64,000 nucleotides of DNA from Hysterium pulicare CBS 123377. Its lineage: Eukaryota; Ascomycota; Dothideomycetes; Hysteriales; Hysteriaceae. How positions within the stretch are numbered: position 1 is the first letter of the stretch; each line of letters starts with the position of its first letter. Shown here piece after piece: positions 45,805 to 59,000 of the stretch. Location of the stretch: assembly GCA_000467715.1 (NCBI GenBank), contig AJFK01000554.1:1-64000 (forward strand). Direction: 5' to 3'. Position numbers and translations under genes: made by a program. The notes under the pieces were generated by a model. That model ran no database searches. It had not been told where the DNA came from and worked only from the letters and a program-made list of their open reading frames with translations.

Positions 45805-46907
45805 AGCAGCTGAAAGCCTCTGAAAGCCTCGTTCCTAAAATAATTCGAGCAGAAGAGGCGCAAGTCAGCGTCGTTGGCTGTGGTGGATAGTTAATTTGGT
45901 TGGTATGCTTAACTTGTAATTCGCTGTACTTCGTCGGCACGGAATTTTCGAGGTAGCTTCTTTGGCGTCTTCTGGTTAGATCGGCAGCGAAACGATACTG
46001 TGGCTTATAGAGATATGGACTGGACTATAATAATGAAAATTAATGAACGAGTCTTCGGAGTTCCCCTGCTCTGCCGTAGGCTACTATGTTGTCGGTTGGG
46101 ATTGGTAAAGATATGCGCCACAGCGGGATCACAGCCGGCCACTCGGAAGCGTGGTGGTCGACTTCCCGAGGAGTAAGCACAGATTGCCAAGCGCCCCAAT
46201 ATACCAACACCAAAATTGTCCGTCCCCTGCCCAGACACGCAGTCTTCGATGCTATCTCGCGCATGATGTGCGGCCTGCTGCTCACCACGCCCAAGATGCC
46301 GCCCTTCGCAGGCGCTGTCCCTATCCCTTCGCTCGCTCGCCAATCCCTTGTCCTGCCCCTGCCATCTCCACAATCTTCACTTCCCACGCATCTGGCCCCG
46401 CCTGCTCACCCGACTCCCATCGTGTCTGCATCCCATAACGCCTGGGCACCACCCCGAAATGGTTCCCCTGTCCCTTCTCGTCATCCGCCTGGAGTGGATC
46501 CCCTGTTTAGTTCCCTAATCTGTCCGCAGGCAATGTTTTGTTCTTGACGCCGTCGTCTGTCAGCCTCACACCAGGCCTTCGACATGGTCCAGAATTCACT
46601 CCACCTCGCTTGCTCGAGGCTCTTCTGGCGGCCCCGAGTCAGGCTATCTCCAAAATCATTCCCTATGGCAGTTGTGCGCAGCTGAGAGGGTGGGATTGTC
46701 GTATTCAAGTCGACCGAGACCCCTAGAGCTTCGATAGTGCCTTATTCCCATAGTCTTATGAGATTTTTCTGTTATTCCAGACCCCGTAGGCTTTTTAATT
46801 TATACCCAGGCTTGCTGCCCTGGGAAGGTCTTTCTTTAACCTTTTACCAAGCATTCCCTCGCGCTCGCTACTTTTCCTTCATTCGTTTCTCACGTTCCAC
46901 AGCCAGC
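45805..46907. other. Intergenic region upstream of the WSC oxidase gene
   Basis: 1.1 kb with the GH16 3' UTR and the promoter of the WSC oxidase. C-rich open frames at 46086-46547 (+) are not supported by any family. Confidence 0.4.
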
Positions 46908-49900
46908 ATGGCTCCGACTTTCGTTAATTCAATATTTTCAGCCCTATACTTAATATCTTCCGTATGTGACCCGCATTCTCTTCCGAACCCTACGTTGATC
47001 ACTGATGTATTGACCAGGTGACCTTTACTTCTGCCATTCCTGCTGGCACTGCCCCAACTGGATGGACCGCTCTAGGATGCTATACTGATTCTGTGGGAGC
47101 ACGTACACTTACGACAAATGAATATCCTCCGGGTTCTATGACAATCGAGTTGTGTACATCCACCTGTCATTCTGCAAACTTCCTCTACGCTGGAGTTGAA
47201 TATGCCGGTATGATTTTGAATAGCCACCCCGCATAACCTAACTTTACGTTAACACTCACACTAGGAGAATGCTATTGCGGCAATACCTTCACAAACGGAG
47301 GAGGTCCTGCACCTGATGGCGACACATACTGCAACATGAATTGTAACGGCAATGCTACTGAAAACTGTGGTGGCCCAAACCGACTCAATGTCTTCCAATA
47401 CGGAACTGTTTCATCTACAACCAGCGCGAAGGCCTCATCTACCGCCGTAAGCTCTGCAGCCGCAAGCTCTTCCACCTCGACAGCTGGGACAAGTCCACCA
47501 GGATGGTCAGCTTTCGGGTGCTACACCGATAGCGTTGGTGCGCGTACGCTCGCTGTTGCAGAGTACCCACCTGGACAAATGACAGTCGAACTCTGCACTT
47601 CTACATGTAAAACAGCATCCGGAGGACCATACCTATATGCCGGCGTTGAATATGGCGGTATGGCTCCAAAATCTTCATCCATCGACTACGAGTATGTTAT
47701 TGACGTTTACCATAGGCGAATGTTACTGCGGAAACTCCTTTGTCAATGGGGGAGCCCCAGCGACCGACGGCTGCAATATGCCATGTAACGGAAATGCCCA
47801 GGAGATCTGTGGAGGTTCTAATCGATTGAGCGTCTTCAAGTATGGTACATCGTCAGGCTCGACAACTGCCTCCGGCGCGACAACCGCCTCCTCCGGCACA
47901 GGCACTCCCGTGACCTCTACAGCTGCGAGCTCCACATCTGCTGCTTCTACTTCTCTGCCTACCGGATGGAAGTACCAGGGATGTTATATCGACAACGCGA
48001 ACGGCCGAATCATGCTCAATCAAGAACCGGACAGCAATACGAACACCAACGAGGCTTGTATTGCAACATGTATTGGGCTTGGTTACACTGTTGCCGGAAC
48101 GCAGTATAGCTCCCAATGCTTCTGCGATAACTTTATTCGCAACGGAGCTGCTCTAACCTCTGATTCGGACTGCAATATGAATTGTGCTGGCAATTCGGCG
48201 GAGAAATGCGGTGCCGGAAACAGGATGAGTATTTACTCCAATTCTACTCTGCAGGTCTACCAGCCCCCTGCTCCTCAGAAGACAAACTTAACTGGAAACT
48301 GGACATATCAAGGATGTCTGATCGACAATGCTGTCGCTCGCGTATTCCCATACCAGATTATCTTGGCAAACAACAACACTGCGAACAACTGTCTTGCGCA
48401 GTGCTCGAAGTTCGGTTACAATGCTGGTGGAATGGAATATGCTGGTATGTATTCTTACCTGTTAATGATCCAACATCACGCTGACAATTGGATCAGATGA
48501 ATGTTATTGTGGCGATGTTTTCGATATCGCGAACACGGGTGCTCAATTTGCCACATCGGAAAGCGACTGCAACATGGCTTGTAAGCAATCAAAAACTCGA
48601 GATGTTAATGCAAACTAATCATGTGTCAGGCACTGGAAACGCATCATACATTTGTGGAGGTGGCTCCAGAATGTCGTACTACAAGTGGACAGGTGCTCCG
48701 CTCTACACCTGGAATTATCCTACTGGCAATGCCGCAGGAGCATACGAGTTCTTGATTGGAGGTGTCATCGTTCCTCTCATTGCTCAACCTGCCGTCAACG
48801 GTAAAGTTACCTTCCTCGAGAAATGGGGGACTGGTCCACCAAACACCACTGGCGCCTACGAACTCGATTTGGCACAGATCAATAACTTCACTGGCGCATG
48901 GAGACCTATGCATGTCAAAACTGATGTCTTCTGCTCTGGTGGTCTTACTCTACCTGACAAGGCCGGAAGACAGATCAACGTCGGAGGATGGGCCAATGAC
49001 GCCACTTATGGTATCCGACTCTACTGGCCTGACGGCTCCCCTGGTGTTTGGGGAGTGAATGACTGGCAAGAGAATGTCAACGAAGTTGCTCTGCAAGCCG
49101 GTCGTTGGTACCCCAGTTCGATGATCATGGCCAATGGATCCATTCTGGTCGTAGGAGGAGAACAGGGATCTAATGGTGCTCCAGTGCCGTCGCTTGAAAT
49201 TCTTCCTGCAACTGGTCCTGTCTTGTACTGCGACTGGCTTCAACGCACAGATCCGTACAATCTGTACCCCTACCTTGCAGTCCTTCCAAGCGGCGGTATC
49301 TTCGTCGCCTACTACAACGAAGCCCGTATCCTAGACGAGGTTACACTTCAGACGAAGAAAGTCCTGCCAAACATTCCTGGAGCTGTGAACGATTTCCTTG
49401 GTGGACGTACTTATCCTTTTGAGGGCACCGCCGTCCTTCTACCCCAATCCGCCCCCTACACCGATCCTCTAAGAATCTTGATCTGTGGTGGCTCGATTCC
49501 TGGTCCTGAAATTGCTCTAGATAACTGTGTTTCGATTGCACCAGATGCTGATGACCCAGAGTGGGTCATTGAGCGTATGGTAAGTTCAACCCATTGTATC
49601 AAACTGTTGAGTCGACGTGCTAACGCATATGTGTCCAGCCATCGAAGCGTGTCATTTCTTGCATCACTGCTCTCCCCGATGGCACATACCTCATCAACAA
49701 TGGTGGTCAGCAAGGTCGCGCTGGGTTTGGTCTATGTACCGAGCCCAACCTCAACGCTGTTCTTTACAATCCTACTCTGGCTGCTGGTGCCCGCATGAGC
49801 GTCATGGCCAACACCACCGTCGATCGTCTCTACCACTCCGAATCTGTTCTCCTCGATGACGGCCGTGTCCTTGTCTCTGGCTCTGACCCTGAAGATGATC

Positions 49901-50313
49901 GCTTCCCTCAGGAGTACCGTGTCGAAGTCTTCATCCCACCCTACCTCATGGGCAGCCCCGTTCAACCGAAGGTCACGATGGCTAAAACTCAAAAGGATTG
50001 GGTCTATGGCGGAACCTATACGTTCACAGCGAACCAGGCCATCTCCAAGATCTCTCTTATGGGAGCAACGTCCAGCACGCACGGTAACAGCATGGGTCAG
50101 AGAACCATTTTCCCGGCATTCAGCTGCGCCGGCAACACCTGCACAGTCACTGCCCCTCCAAACAAACACATATGCCCACCAGGATGGTTCCAACTTTTCG
50201 CATTGAATGCTGCTGGAACGCCTAGCGTAGCAGTCTGGGTACGGATTGGCGGAGATCCAGCGCAATTAGGTAACTGGCCTCCTCATCCAGATTTCTCACT
50301 ACCAGGTGTCTAA
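46908..50313 (+). CDS. Secreted four-WSC-domain copper radical oxidase (glyoxal-oxidase type, AA5)
   Basis: Exons 46908-46961, 47018-47207, 47265-47657, 47716-48444, 48497-48580, 48630-49579, 49639-50313; 1024 aa. Signal peptide, then four WSC carbohydrate-binding domains (about 28-117, 153-245, 285-375, 395-500), each with the GCY/GCL start, ECYCG-type centre and CGG/CGAGNRxS end; Ser/Thr-rich linkers join the first three. The C-terminal half is a kelch-like oxidase: VFCSGGLTLPDKAGRQINVG (Cys of the Cys-Tyr cofactor), GRWYPSSMIMANGSILVVGG, DRLYHSESVLLDDGRVLVSG (axial Tyr and copper His, near 865-866), SSTHGNSMGQR (second copper His). It should oxidise aldehydes or alcohols to give H2O2 at the cell wall. 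The first two WSC domains are the most alike. Confidence 0.95.
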
Positions 50314-53300
50314 AAACTCAACATCTGTATCGTCACTCACTCATGATCTTTTTTGTTTATTCCCGCGGCTGGGAATCTTGTTCAGTTTCGTGCACAATCA
50401 TTAATTCTTAATCGTATTCCTAATTTGGGTATCGCCATCTTGCCTTACGGCACATCCTCCATGGCGATCAGTGGGACGGAAAAAATTCATGGCTGCTTCG
50501 TATTCCTTTCAGGTTTGGAATGGATGGGAGACTACTGCAAGCGCATTCGTGTAGATGTACCAGCGTGGCAGAAGAAGAAAACTGGGGTGTTGGTGTAAAT
50601 AGAATAGCAAGCTAAGGCTGCTACGGTAGATGAGAACGAAGCGATGTTGCTTGAGACACATGACCTATTCACTGCATACACCAAGTCTAACATCATTACT
50701 CAACTTCCCCGCCTTCTAGGCATCCCCTACGTGGGCCCAGAATCAACGCCTTTCTCGTTTGTTCTGCCGACGAATGCCGAGACAACTCACATCGCATGTA
50801 CTTGCAGTTCCAGCAAGCCCCAAAGACTTCTCTCACCGCCCAAATTCTCCAAGACAATAGCACAGCCACCACGACTCCATCCACAACTGCCAAGTCGCTC
50901 CTTTAAGATTATCCGCGCCTCTTAATTTCCGAACAGGCGAAGAGCATGACCAGAAGAAGTATCAAGTAGGAGAATTCCTTATCTGCAGTCGCGTGCCTGA
51001 ATCCTGTTTCTGAAGTTCTGGCTGTTTCGTGGCTGCATTGGAGGCTTCAGCCCTCGCGTAAAGTTGATCTGGCCCTGCTTGGTGAGGCTGAGGTCCGAGG
51101 ATAAGGCTTGCAATGCAGACACTAGGCATGGCGTTCTGGCTCCTGTCATTCCATTATTATTATTTAGCTCAACATCTGACACATTTACTATCTCAAGGTC
51201 ATCGTCTAGCCACTGCACAGGTGACACACTACAGGAGTATCTTTTGAGTTCCCCTAGCGCGCGGATACTGTTGTTGGATGGGTGGGTCTTGGTTAGGGCT
51301 CCACAACTTCATCTTACTTAATTCGAACGTCAAACGTCACTTGGGTTAGCCCGGCCTGGCTTAAATAGTCTTGCGAGATAGGCTTGCTGTGGCTGACGCT
51401 CTAAAAGGCGTTGGTTGGCGGCGCTTCGTATTCGCTCCCAGCAACACCTTATAATCTTAGCTCGGTTTAGTGCCCGCCGACCGATTGTAGCCCTGCCCTG
51501 ACGATCCGTCGCCCATCGCGCCCGACTCCTGAGATCGGCCGTTCGCGGGGGAGGGACATTTTGGTTTGTGTACGTAACAGAAAGGACTCCGGTCGTTCCA
51601 GTCGACGCTTATGTTAACGCTTGAAAGAAGGTTATTTCGACGACTACAACTTCACAGTGACACATCTACAGTACGAGCGAAACCACGACGAGGCGGGGGT
51701 TGAAGCCTAGTGTTGCACACACGGGATGTCGCAGCATTCCCGTCTCTCTAGGGGGTAATCCTGCATCCTGGAAGTTTATTTTTGGGTACGTGCTCCTCCT
51801 CTCGCGAGCCGCTTTTTAGATTTATCGCTTGACGATAAGCCTTTCCAAACTCAATCGCTATCGCGCACCTTTTCATTCGCCCACGACACAGTGGAGACGC
51901 TCCTTTCAATAAACCCCAATATCTGCAGGGCTTATTGTTCCACTTCTAGAATCCAGTCACACGCATCTCGTGAAGAAAGTGCCCGCGAAGATTCGAAGGA
52001 ACGGTAAACGAGGCTATCACTTACAGGACGCTATGGCCCGTCGATAAACCCGCATCCTGGTCGGCATCCTTGCCTGTCAGTCGCTCGATCGACAGGGACG
52101 TTACCTTGTTGAGGACAGGGGTCTGGACTGCTGAGTGAGTGCGCTGGATACGAGAGCGATTTTAGGGCGGCGTTGGGGTCTTGAGAGGAAAGAGGAGGTT
52201 GGGAGACTAGGTACTGGCGGGGGGAGTTGACGACAGGAAGGGTGGGATTTCTTTGGGATGGGGGGGTGCTCGAGAGGTTACCATTTCATGAGTTCTACGT
52301 ATGCTGTACTCTTCCAAAGGTACACAGTGCACGGCATTTCCATGCTAATGAGCTCTTGACGCCTTTAACATCATACAGCAGGAGGCTTTGAGAGCGAAGT
52401 TCTCCGTTGATCTAGCTTTCAGAACTGCATGCCTGTCCTTCCTCACCAACGCCTTTTGCGCGACATGAGGTCAAGCCAGCCCAGAGTCGTACATACATAT
52501 GCACATAGCAATGTTCAACTCTATTTCCCCTACCAAGATACAATACCAACTGAACAATATAGCTCCCAGGTAAAAAGGTTTATTCCCTCCACTTATTCCC
52601 GTCTATCTCCAAAACCCAAGATCCCGCAAATAGCTCGGACAATATTCCATCGGGACTCCCGGAAACCAGAGATGGCGCAAATAGCATCCGTCTGTTCGAC
52701 ATTTTTCTCTCCATTTGTATATCCAACTCCGTGAATGTCTGCTATCACCAGGCCTCCCACCCTTCACGCCGATCATAACCGGACTCGGAGCATTGCTTAC
52801 CTGCATACCTCTAACACCAAAAAGGCGAATCCGGGCCAACAATGATCCTGCGACAAGGATAGATATTAAAAAGTGCTGCAAACACGACACCCTGCCCTTG
52901 TTGTTTCGACCTTGCCTGCCCTTGTGATCGGAGTCGGGCCGCTCGTTGGGGGTATACCCTAGCAGGCTCTCATCTCAACAAGGCTTTATGCCCGTTTCAC
53001 CGGATTACTTTTTGAACTATTGAATTATGCAATGTAGTGTATGTAGGTGCTGGGGAGGGGCCTGCCTGAAAGATATAGTATGAGGTGAGATGGGGAGTAT
53101 AAGATCCAGGTAGTCAGTCGTACGAGCGTGATGCAGCTGTGGTGGATGGGTGGGACGACCGAGTATGATTCTGGCGTGTAAGACAAGAGGTGGGGTTTGT
53201 GGTTGATTACTCCTCTCTCTGTAAGGAGGTTGATAGTTTGATAGAAGGTCACTCCATACCTGCAGACGTGTGGATGCACGGAGCTAGAGCTGGAGGTTGG

Positions 53301-53884
53301 GTTTAAGTTCGTGCTTTGTAGTACATGTCCTTCCTTTCACGGCATTTTTGCGAGTGAGGGGTCTGCGATACATTCTGACAGATGTTGTAACCACAACATG
53401 CGAAGCTTAACTGATTAGATGTGAACCGCCTACTAGTGATGAAAGACGTAGTGGTAAGAAGCGTAGATGAGATTTCTGAGTTCTTCTATCATTGACTCCT
53501 AGTCTAGCCTCGTAGGTCAGCATGATTTCTATCTTCTTCATATCGTTGCCTTTATATTTGCGGTAATCATAGAAGTCTTCCTCTCTTGCTCTGAAACTAT
53601 CCTATTGCAAGTATATCAAGAGTCAAAACCCTTCTATATGTGACTGTTTGATGCTGGATGCATCGTGATTTGACGGCAGAACCATAGTACAAGTACAAAT
53701 TCGAGCTTGTCCTTAAGTGTCCAGAAAGTCTTCGGCGATTTGGTCTTTTGTTAAGTTTACTAAACGCGCAGTAACATTTCTCTTTGCCTCCTGCTTTCCT
53801 GACAACCTGCTGATGTTGAACTTGAAACCCTTCATCTTTGTTGTGGTCTATCCAAGACACCGCCTGACGTCCTCCATTGTCTTC
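50314..53884. other. Gene-poor stretch after the WSC oxidase
   Basis: 3.6 kb. Open frames are short, in all six frames, without family features. A weak 19-bp near-repeat (ending GCAAATAGC) occurs twice near 52.62 and 52.67 kb. No gene supported; a long untranslated or regulatory region is possible. Confidence 0.35.
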
Positions 53885-55484
53885 CTACACAAATGATGAA
53901 GGCTCGGGTTTGGTCGATGTACGAGAAGAACATTGAAGGCGTAAACAGGGCGGGAAAATGTTAGTCTTCTGTTAGTGTTAGCTGAGAGAATGAAATACCT
54001 TCATGGTTCGTTTCTTCACTCCTAATACTTACCAAGTCCTCTTTGCTGGAAACCACGTCCATGTCCACGCCCATATTTGCTACCCAGGACCTCCACCTTT
54101 ATGCTCACCACCAGCTCGTCCGTCGTCTTGGCGAAATCCCCGTCCGTCTTACCAGAAAGCACCTTGTCCTGTGGATGATGGGTCATATACATGTACTCCC
54201 GGCACTTGAACGCCATGCTGCATGAGATGTGATGGTGTTCCCTTGAGAGCGGGCAGTTTCACAGTGGGAGCCTGGCCTAGTCCTTTGTATTCCACCACAA
54301 TACCAGGTGCCACTTGTCCCGGGTTTTGTGTGCTGATCTCCGATTTGGATCCAACATAGCAGTTGAATCTGACGTGGGCTGGTGTCTTGGGGCATGGATG
54401 TCTGTAGGCTCTACGTCGGGCTCGCGCTCTCCCATGGTTAAGCCTTCTCGGAGAGTTTTGGCAAGCTCGGTATCTAAAGCCCGTGTAGTAGCTGGCTCTT
54501 CTTTGGTCGGTATGACCTTTGGGCTAGACGTTTGGATGTGGGTAAATCGCTTGAAGGACGTCGCTTTAGAAAGAGCAAGTACGCGTCGCGAGTCTGGTAG
54601 CGAACGGAAATGAATAACGGAGTTACTGTGACTTCAGCAAATCTGCATCTGGTACTTACAACAACTTCGCGCAGGTCTGTCATTGCAAGTCTTCGAGAAT
54701 CGTCTAACCTTGTCCATATCTCAGCTTTACCTTGGTCATGACGCGTCAAGCAATAAGCCGTGGGTGGTCGTGTTTGGAGGTCTACCTGTATGTTAGCTCA
54801 CATCTGTATGACGGTCCGCGGCCCAAAATCTCTTTGATGACTCCTTACATTGTAGTGTTATCGTTTCCCATTGCCTTCGTCCATTCTTTTGTTGATTCCA
54901 TCGAGACACGAAAACCGTTATTGATTCACGTCAGCTCGAAGAAGTCCCGTGCTACATCGAGTAACTCTGTGAGGCTTCGTTCAGTGGATAGAGGACGTTC
55001 TGGTTCCTGCTCTTTGGTATGGACGCATCAGACCGGATAGCGGTAATGAGAGACAGCGAAATTGTTAGAGGTTCTTTTGCGGAGGAGGAAAGCTTGTGCT
55101 GAGACGGTTTCAGTCGCTTTTGACGTTGCAAGTCTGGTCCGAGTAGCATCTTGTGTTTTAGAGCCTTCTTAGCATCTGCAGTCTCAAAAACCCATTCAAT
55201 AGCTGCTTGGTGATGTGAAACCCTCATTGATCTTGTCTCGGTATCGTTTCGTGTCGCCATCGGCTCGGTAGCTTGCGACGTTGTCTTGCGGGGGTCTGGG
55301 TAGGTACAGATATAGGATCTTGGACCATATATTGGAGAAGAGGAACTCGATTCTTGATCGCTCTGCTATCACGGTCCCAGCCTCCGCGCGAATATTGTTG
55401 CAGAGGATGCTTTTGTGGCGATGCGCTAATCTCGGTGTTGATGGTCGTGTAGCCAACCCTCTGGCGGGCAACCTTGGATGTCAT
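53885..55484 (-). CDS. Unrecognised multi-exon protein in short exons
   Basis: No long open frame exists, but splicing at consensus-like sites joins coding-looking pieces. Exons I can place: 55308-55484 (start MTSKVARQRVGYTTINTE), 55034-55263, one beginning at 54974 (LTELLDVARDFFEL), 54656 to about 54719, 54374-54593, 54153-54332, 54033-54096 and 53885-53968 (stop). Exons from 54593 downward agree in phase: NSRRVLALSKATSFKRF, TQNPGQVAPGIVVEYKGLGQ, QVPGVHVYDPSSTGQGAFWW, RSWVANMGVDMDVVSSKEDL, then KTNIFPPC. The part between about 54720 and 54930 is unresolved. Introns are 41-64 nt, with a branch-like TAAC in several. Product of roughly 400 aa; no domain, signal peptide or membrane helix recognised. 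A gene in early decay is the alternative. Confidence 0.5.
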
Positions 55485-55980
55485 TCAAGACGCCGCTAGT
55501 CTAGAGTCGCAAGTTTCGAACTTGGTGAGTACTAAGAGTTACCTTAGGAGACAATTGTAATCTATTTCATGCCCAGACATATTAGTTATCAAGGGCTAAA
55601 GTAGGAATGTGACAAGACAGCCAGTCAAACCTGGAGTATGAACGCAGAGACTCTCAAATTCGCGAGACTCGCATGTGGCAAAGTTCTTGAAACATCTTGA
55701 ATCCAATTAGCATCATTTCGATTACTGTATAGCCTGACATGCAAGTGCAGCTGCAGATCCCATGCCCGTTGCTGTCTAAAAAGTGCATGTTCTCACTCGG
55801 CGGAACTCAGAACTCGCTTCCGCAAACACCTGACCTAGATCCAAGATGCCATGGCCGCTCTGACCCTCGAATGGGTATTTAAAGGCGAAAGTAATCAAAA
55901 GAAGGGGGTTTGGGGACCGAAGAACGCAGGAATTAGCCCGTAGCTACAAATAAAAATTGGCAAAAAAGTATCTAAAAAAA

Positions 55981-56050
55981 GATGTGTCGTGGATCGAACT
56001 GGCGATCTTATCCGTATTCCGTGCTTGCTCTGTAACTACGTTAGCTTATG
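55981..56050 (-). tRNA. tRNA-like sequence, degenerate (pseudogene or tRNA-derived element)
   Basis: Read on the minus strand it has a tRNA-like order: D-arm-like GTAGTTACAGAGC, an anticodon-arm-sized part, then B box CAGTTCGATCC with the T loop TTCGAT, followed at once by seven Ts (55974-55980), a Pol III terminator. However, acceptor ends do not pair, the T stem has mismatches and the D loop lacks GG. It is unlikely to be a working tRNA. Confidence 0.25.
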
Positions 56051-59000
56051 TGTTTCTTTTATACACCCGACGAGATCCCACCCCGCCGGGGGCCTGTTAA
56101 GGCGAAAGAACAGCTTTACAAAACAAAATATATACCTGAGTAATAGCAATTGCTTTCTTCTAGAATCTTGATATGTTATGCGGGGAAGTTAACTTACTTT
56201 GGTGATGCAACATCCGCATACCTCAACAACTTACCTATATTTGGCTTGTGCACGCTCGACAGACACCACGGGGACCTAGATCCTGACCAGAGATGTCATT
56301 ATTCCTTTTCCACAGCATATGTGAGGTTTTGCGCGCTGCAGTCGACCCGGAGATGCTTCGCTAAGCATTTGGTGCTCCGCTGCCCGCCCGCAACAACGGC
56401 CGCTCCCCCTTTCTCCCATACAACCGTATCTTTCGATTTTCCATCGCAGCGCGATCGCTTCGGTGATACTCCTCCTAGATGGCGCGCATTTTCTCCGAAC
56501 GGTGTCGACCATACTTCTACAGAGTCTTTCCCGTTCTAATATGGAACCAAGGGAGAGGGGCTAAGCCCGCTATGGTGTGCGAAAGCCGGAGCCTCGGACA
56601 TTTTATCTCTAACCTGAAAGCTCAATGAAAGAAAAAAAACTATACAGAAGTAGGTGGTTCAAAGGAATAGAAAGGGTGTTTAATGTATAAGTAACGCGAA
56701 TAGAAAGGGGGCATGAGGGATGCTTGACGTTGCATTATATCATTATAAGACATGGAGCAAATTATGACCACTACAAAGTGTGTATAAAAAGGAGACAGAC
56801 CTAACGTTGGATCATAATAGTGTTCTCACAAGATTGTTTGAAAGATGGTGCAGTCGTTGGCTTTTTTTTCTCCTCCCGATGAGATGAGACGGAGGCATAA
56901 TGGGCACCTTTACGTAGCTTCTTCAGGGAAATGCAAAGATTGTGCCCTTTCTACATCTCATCAAATATGCATGGAGTTGCATGGAGCTCTACACACACAA
57001 TGATCTGTGCAGTCGTGATGGATGATAGCTTTCGATGTTGGAATGATGTTGGGGAAAGACACCATCCCTGATCAGGCATCGCAAGCGGCCCCTGACTAGG
57101 TTTTCTCTCCGTTAGAGCTTGGCTTTGCACTTCATATTTGCATCTTTCATCAATGTTAAAGGCATTCATCATCTCGGCAGGTTTGCATGGTCTCAAATCG
57201 GAATTACTGCTCAAAATGATGTTTTCAGCAGTTTGGGACGACTCCAGGTGTCTCAGGAGTCTTCAATCGGGCTAAGTATCTCTCACGGAGAATCCCATCC
57301 TTGATTCAAGCGTCTCCATGATGTTGTGCCAAAGCCTTGAACTTCATCATTACTACAGGGAGCGTACGTGTGGTTTGGACAGGTAGCTACTATGCGTGAG
57401 CATAGTGTCCATTGACGCGATTTTGTCGGATTTCTCCAGCTTGCTTGGAAAGCTTTGGGTCTCCAGGAAACAAGCAGCGGCAAGAAGCATCATTTAGGCA
57501 AAGGGCCCCAGGTTTCAAGTATGCAATCGATGCTGTGCTCTTCCACTGTGATTGCGATATAGATGGAGACATCTGGGCTTCTCTCGCTGTTCAGCTTCAT
57601 GACAAACGGAAGCACGACGTCTACTTTTTGAGGATCCTCCTTTCGCACGTCAAAAGTCATACAATGTCTCCCCTCGCTTCCTGTTTTCTTAGACTTTGGT
57701 GGAATACAGCAGCTGTCTCAAAGGTTTGGCGTTCTTTCGCACCATGATGGGGTTGTGGGGCGCCTGGTCTAATTGCCAAATTCTCCATGCCACGACAAGC
57801 TGGACGAACACCCACGATGCTGCCAAGTAGTTTCCGTCATCCCTTCGTGGCTGCATGTGGGACAATTTCGTAATTGAGGCTTATCACCTGTCTTGTCGTA
57901 GCTGCTACCACTGCCTCTGTGAGTACTTGCCTCCCCAGCTTCGAAGGACTGGCGACCGATCCGCCCACGACAAGTCCGCAGCAACACCGGTATGGAGCAG
58001 GATACCAATTTGACGGGCGCATCTTCCTACCGACACACAGCTGTGGGAAACAGGTCCGCCGCGGACGATATCCTCTAGATATCATCATGGCCATCGTCGC
58101 TACGTTACTTGCATCCTCCGCGGCAGCAATGCGGGTTGTCGGCTCGCCAACGACATCTCTTCCGCCAACACCGACGAGTCCTGGATGAACACATCAAGGC
58201 TGTTTTGCGCATGCTTTGCAGAGACATCTCGCCCTCTTCATGCTGGAACTTTGCCCTTTTCGTCGCCGACACATCACCTCCGCATGTAGCTACAACGTCT
58301 GCCGCGCGAGCCCTGACAGCCGGCCCAATCACGACATGCTGACCTTCAACACCACGCTGCTCAGCTGAACAATTCCATGACCCATCCGCGAGAGCTTGAT
58401 GTAGAGCAATTCGAAATGTCTGCTCGCCGCTAAATGAACGGCCGTAATCACGTATGATCCTCATGGCTGCCGCAGTACTCAATCCAGCAACGCAGGCTGA
58501 ACCTCCTCCGACGAACTGCGGTCAACGAACAACCAACACCGATGATATTGGCTGCTGATGTTGAGATGGGCACTACATCTATCCGGAAGCGCTTTCGGGG
58601 ACTGCTTGGACGCAAGCAAGATCCTCGGACTCCTCACATTTGCTGTCATCGCGGACTCTAGCTTCTGATTGCTAGTTTCTGACTAGCTTTGGAAACACCT
58701 CGCATCATACAAGCACTTCCTGGATGAATAGGTCCATCTCAAAAGGCCTTCTCAACGGCTTGAAAGGCATAAGTCATCGAAGGGAATGATCTTCCCAGCC
58801 TCCCTGCGACATCGGTCAGAGTGCATACCTGCAAAACCACTTGGATAAGCCTTTTGCCCGGAGCTACTACACTCATACAGCCATGGAATATATTTCTGCA
58901 ACTCCGCACTGAATAGGCCAGTCGTGGTACATCTTGGAGATATGTCGATCAGAGATGGACTCCTCCTTGGGCTAAGGACAGATACAGACGGTATTTAACG

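Noticed and set aside
54022-54216. Gly/Arg-rich frame (GRGHGRGFQQRGLG) on the minus strand
   Set aside because: Most of it falls in an intron; the spliced reading frame through the same DNA gives WRSWVANMGVDMDVVSSKED, which fits flanking exons in phase.
57874-58188. Frame beginning RLITCLVVAATTASVSTC, resembling a signal peptide
   Set aside because: Starts with TTG and overlaps equally open minus-strand frames; no support for a secreted protein.
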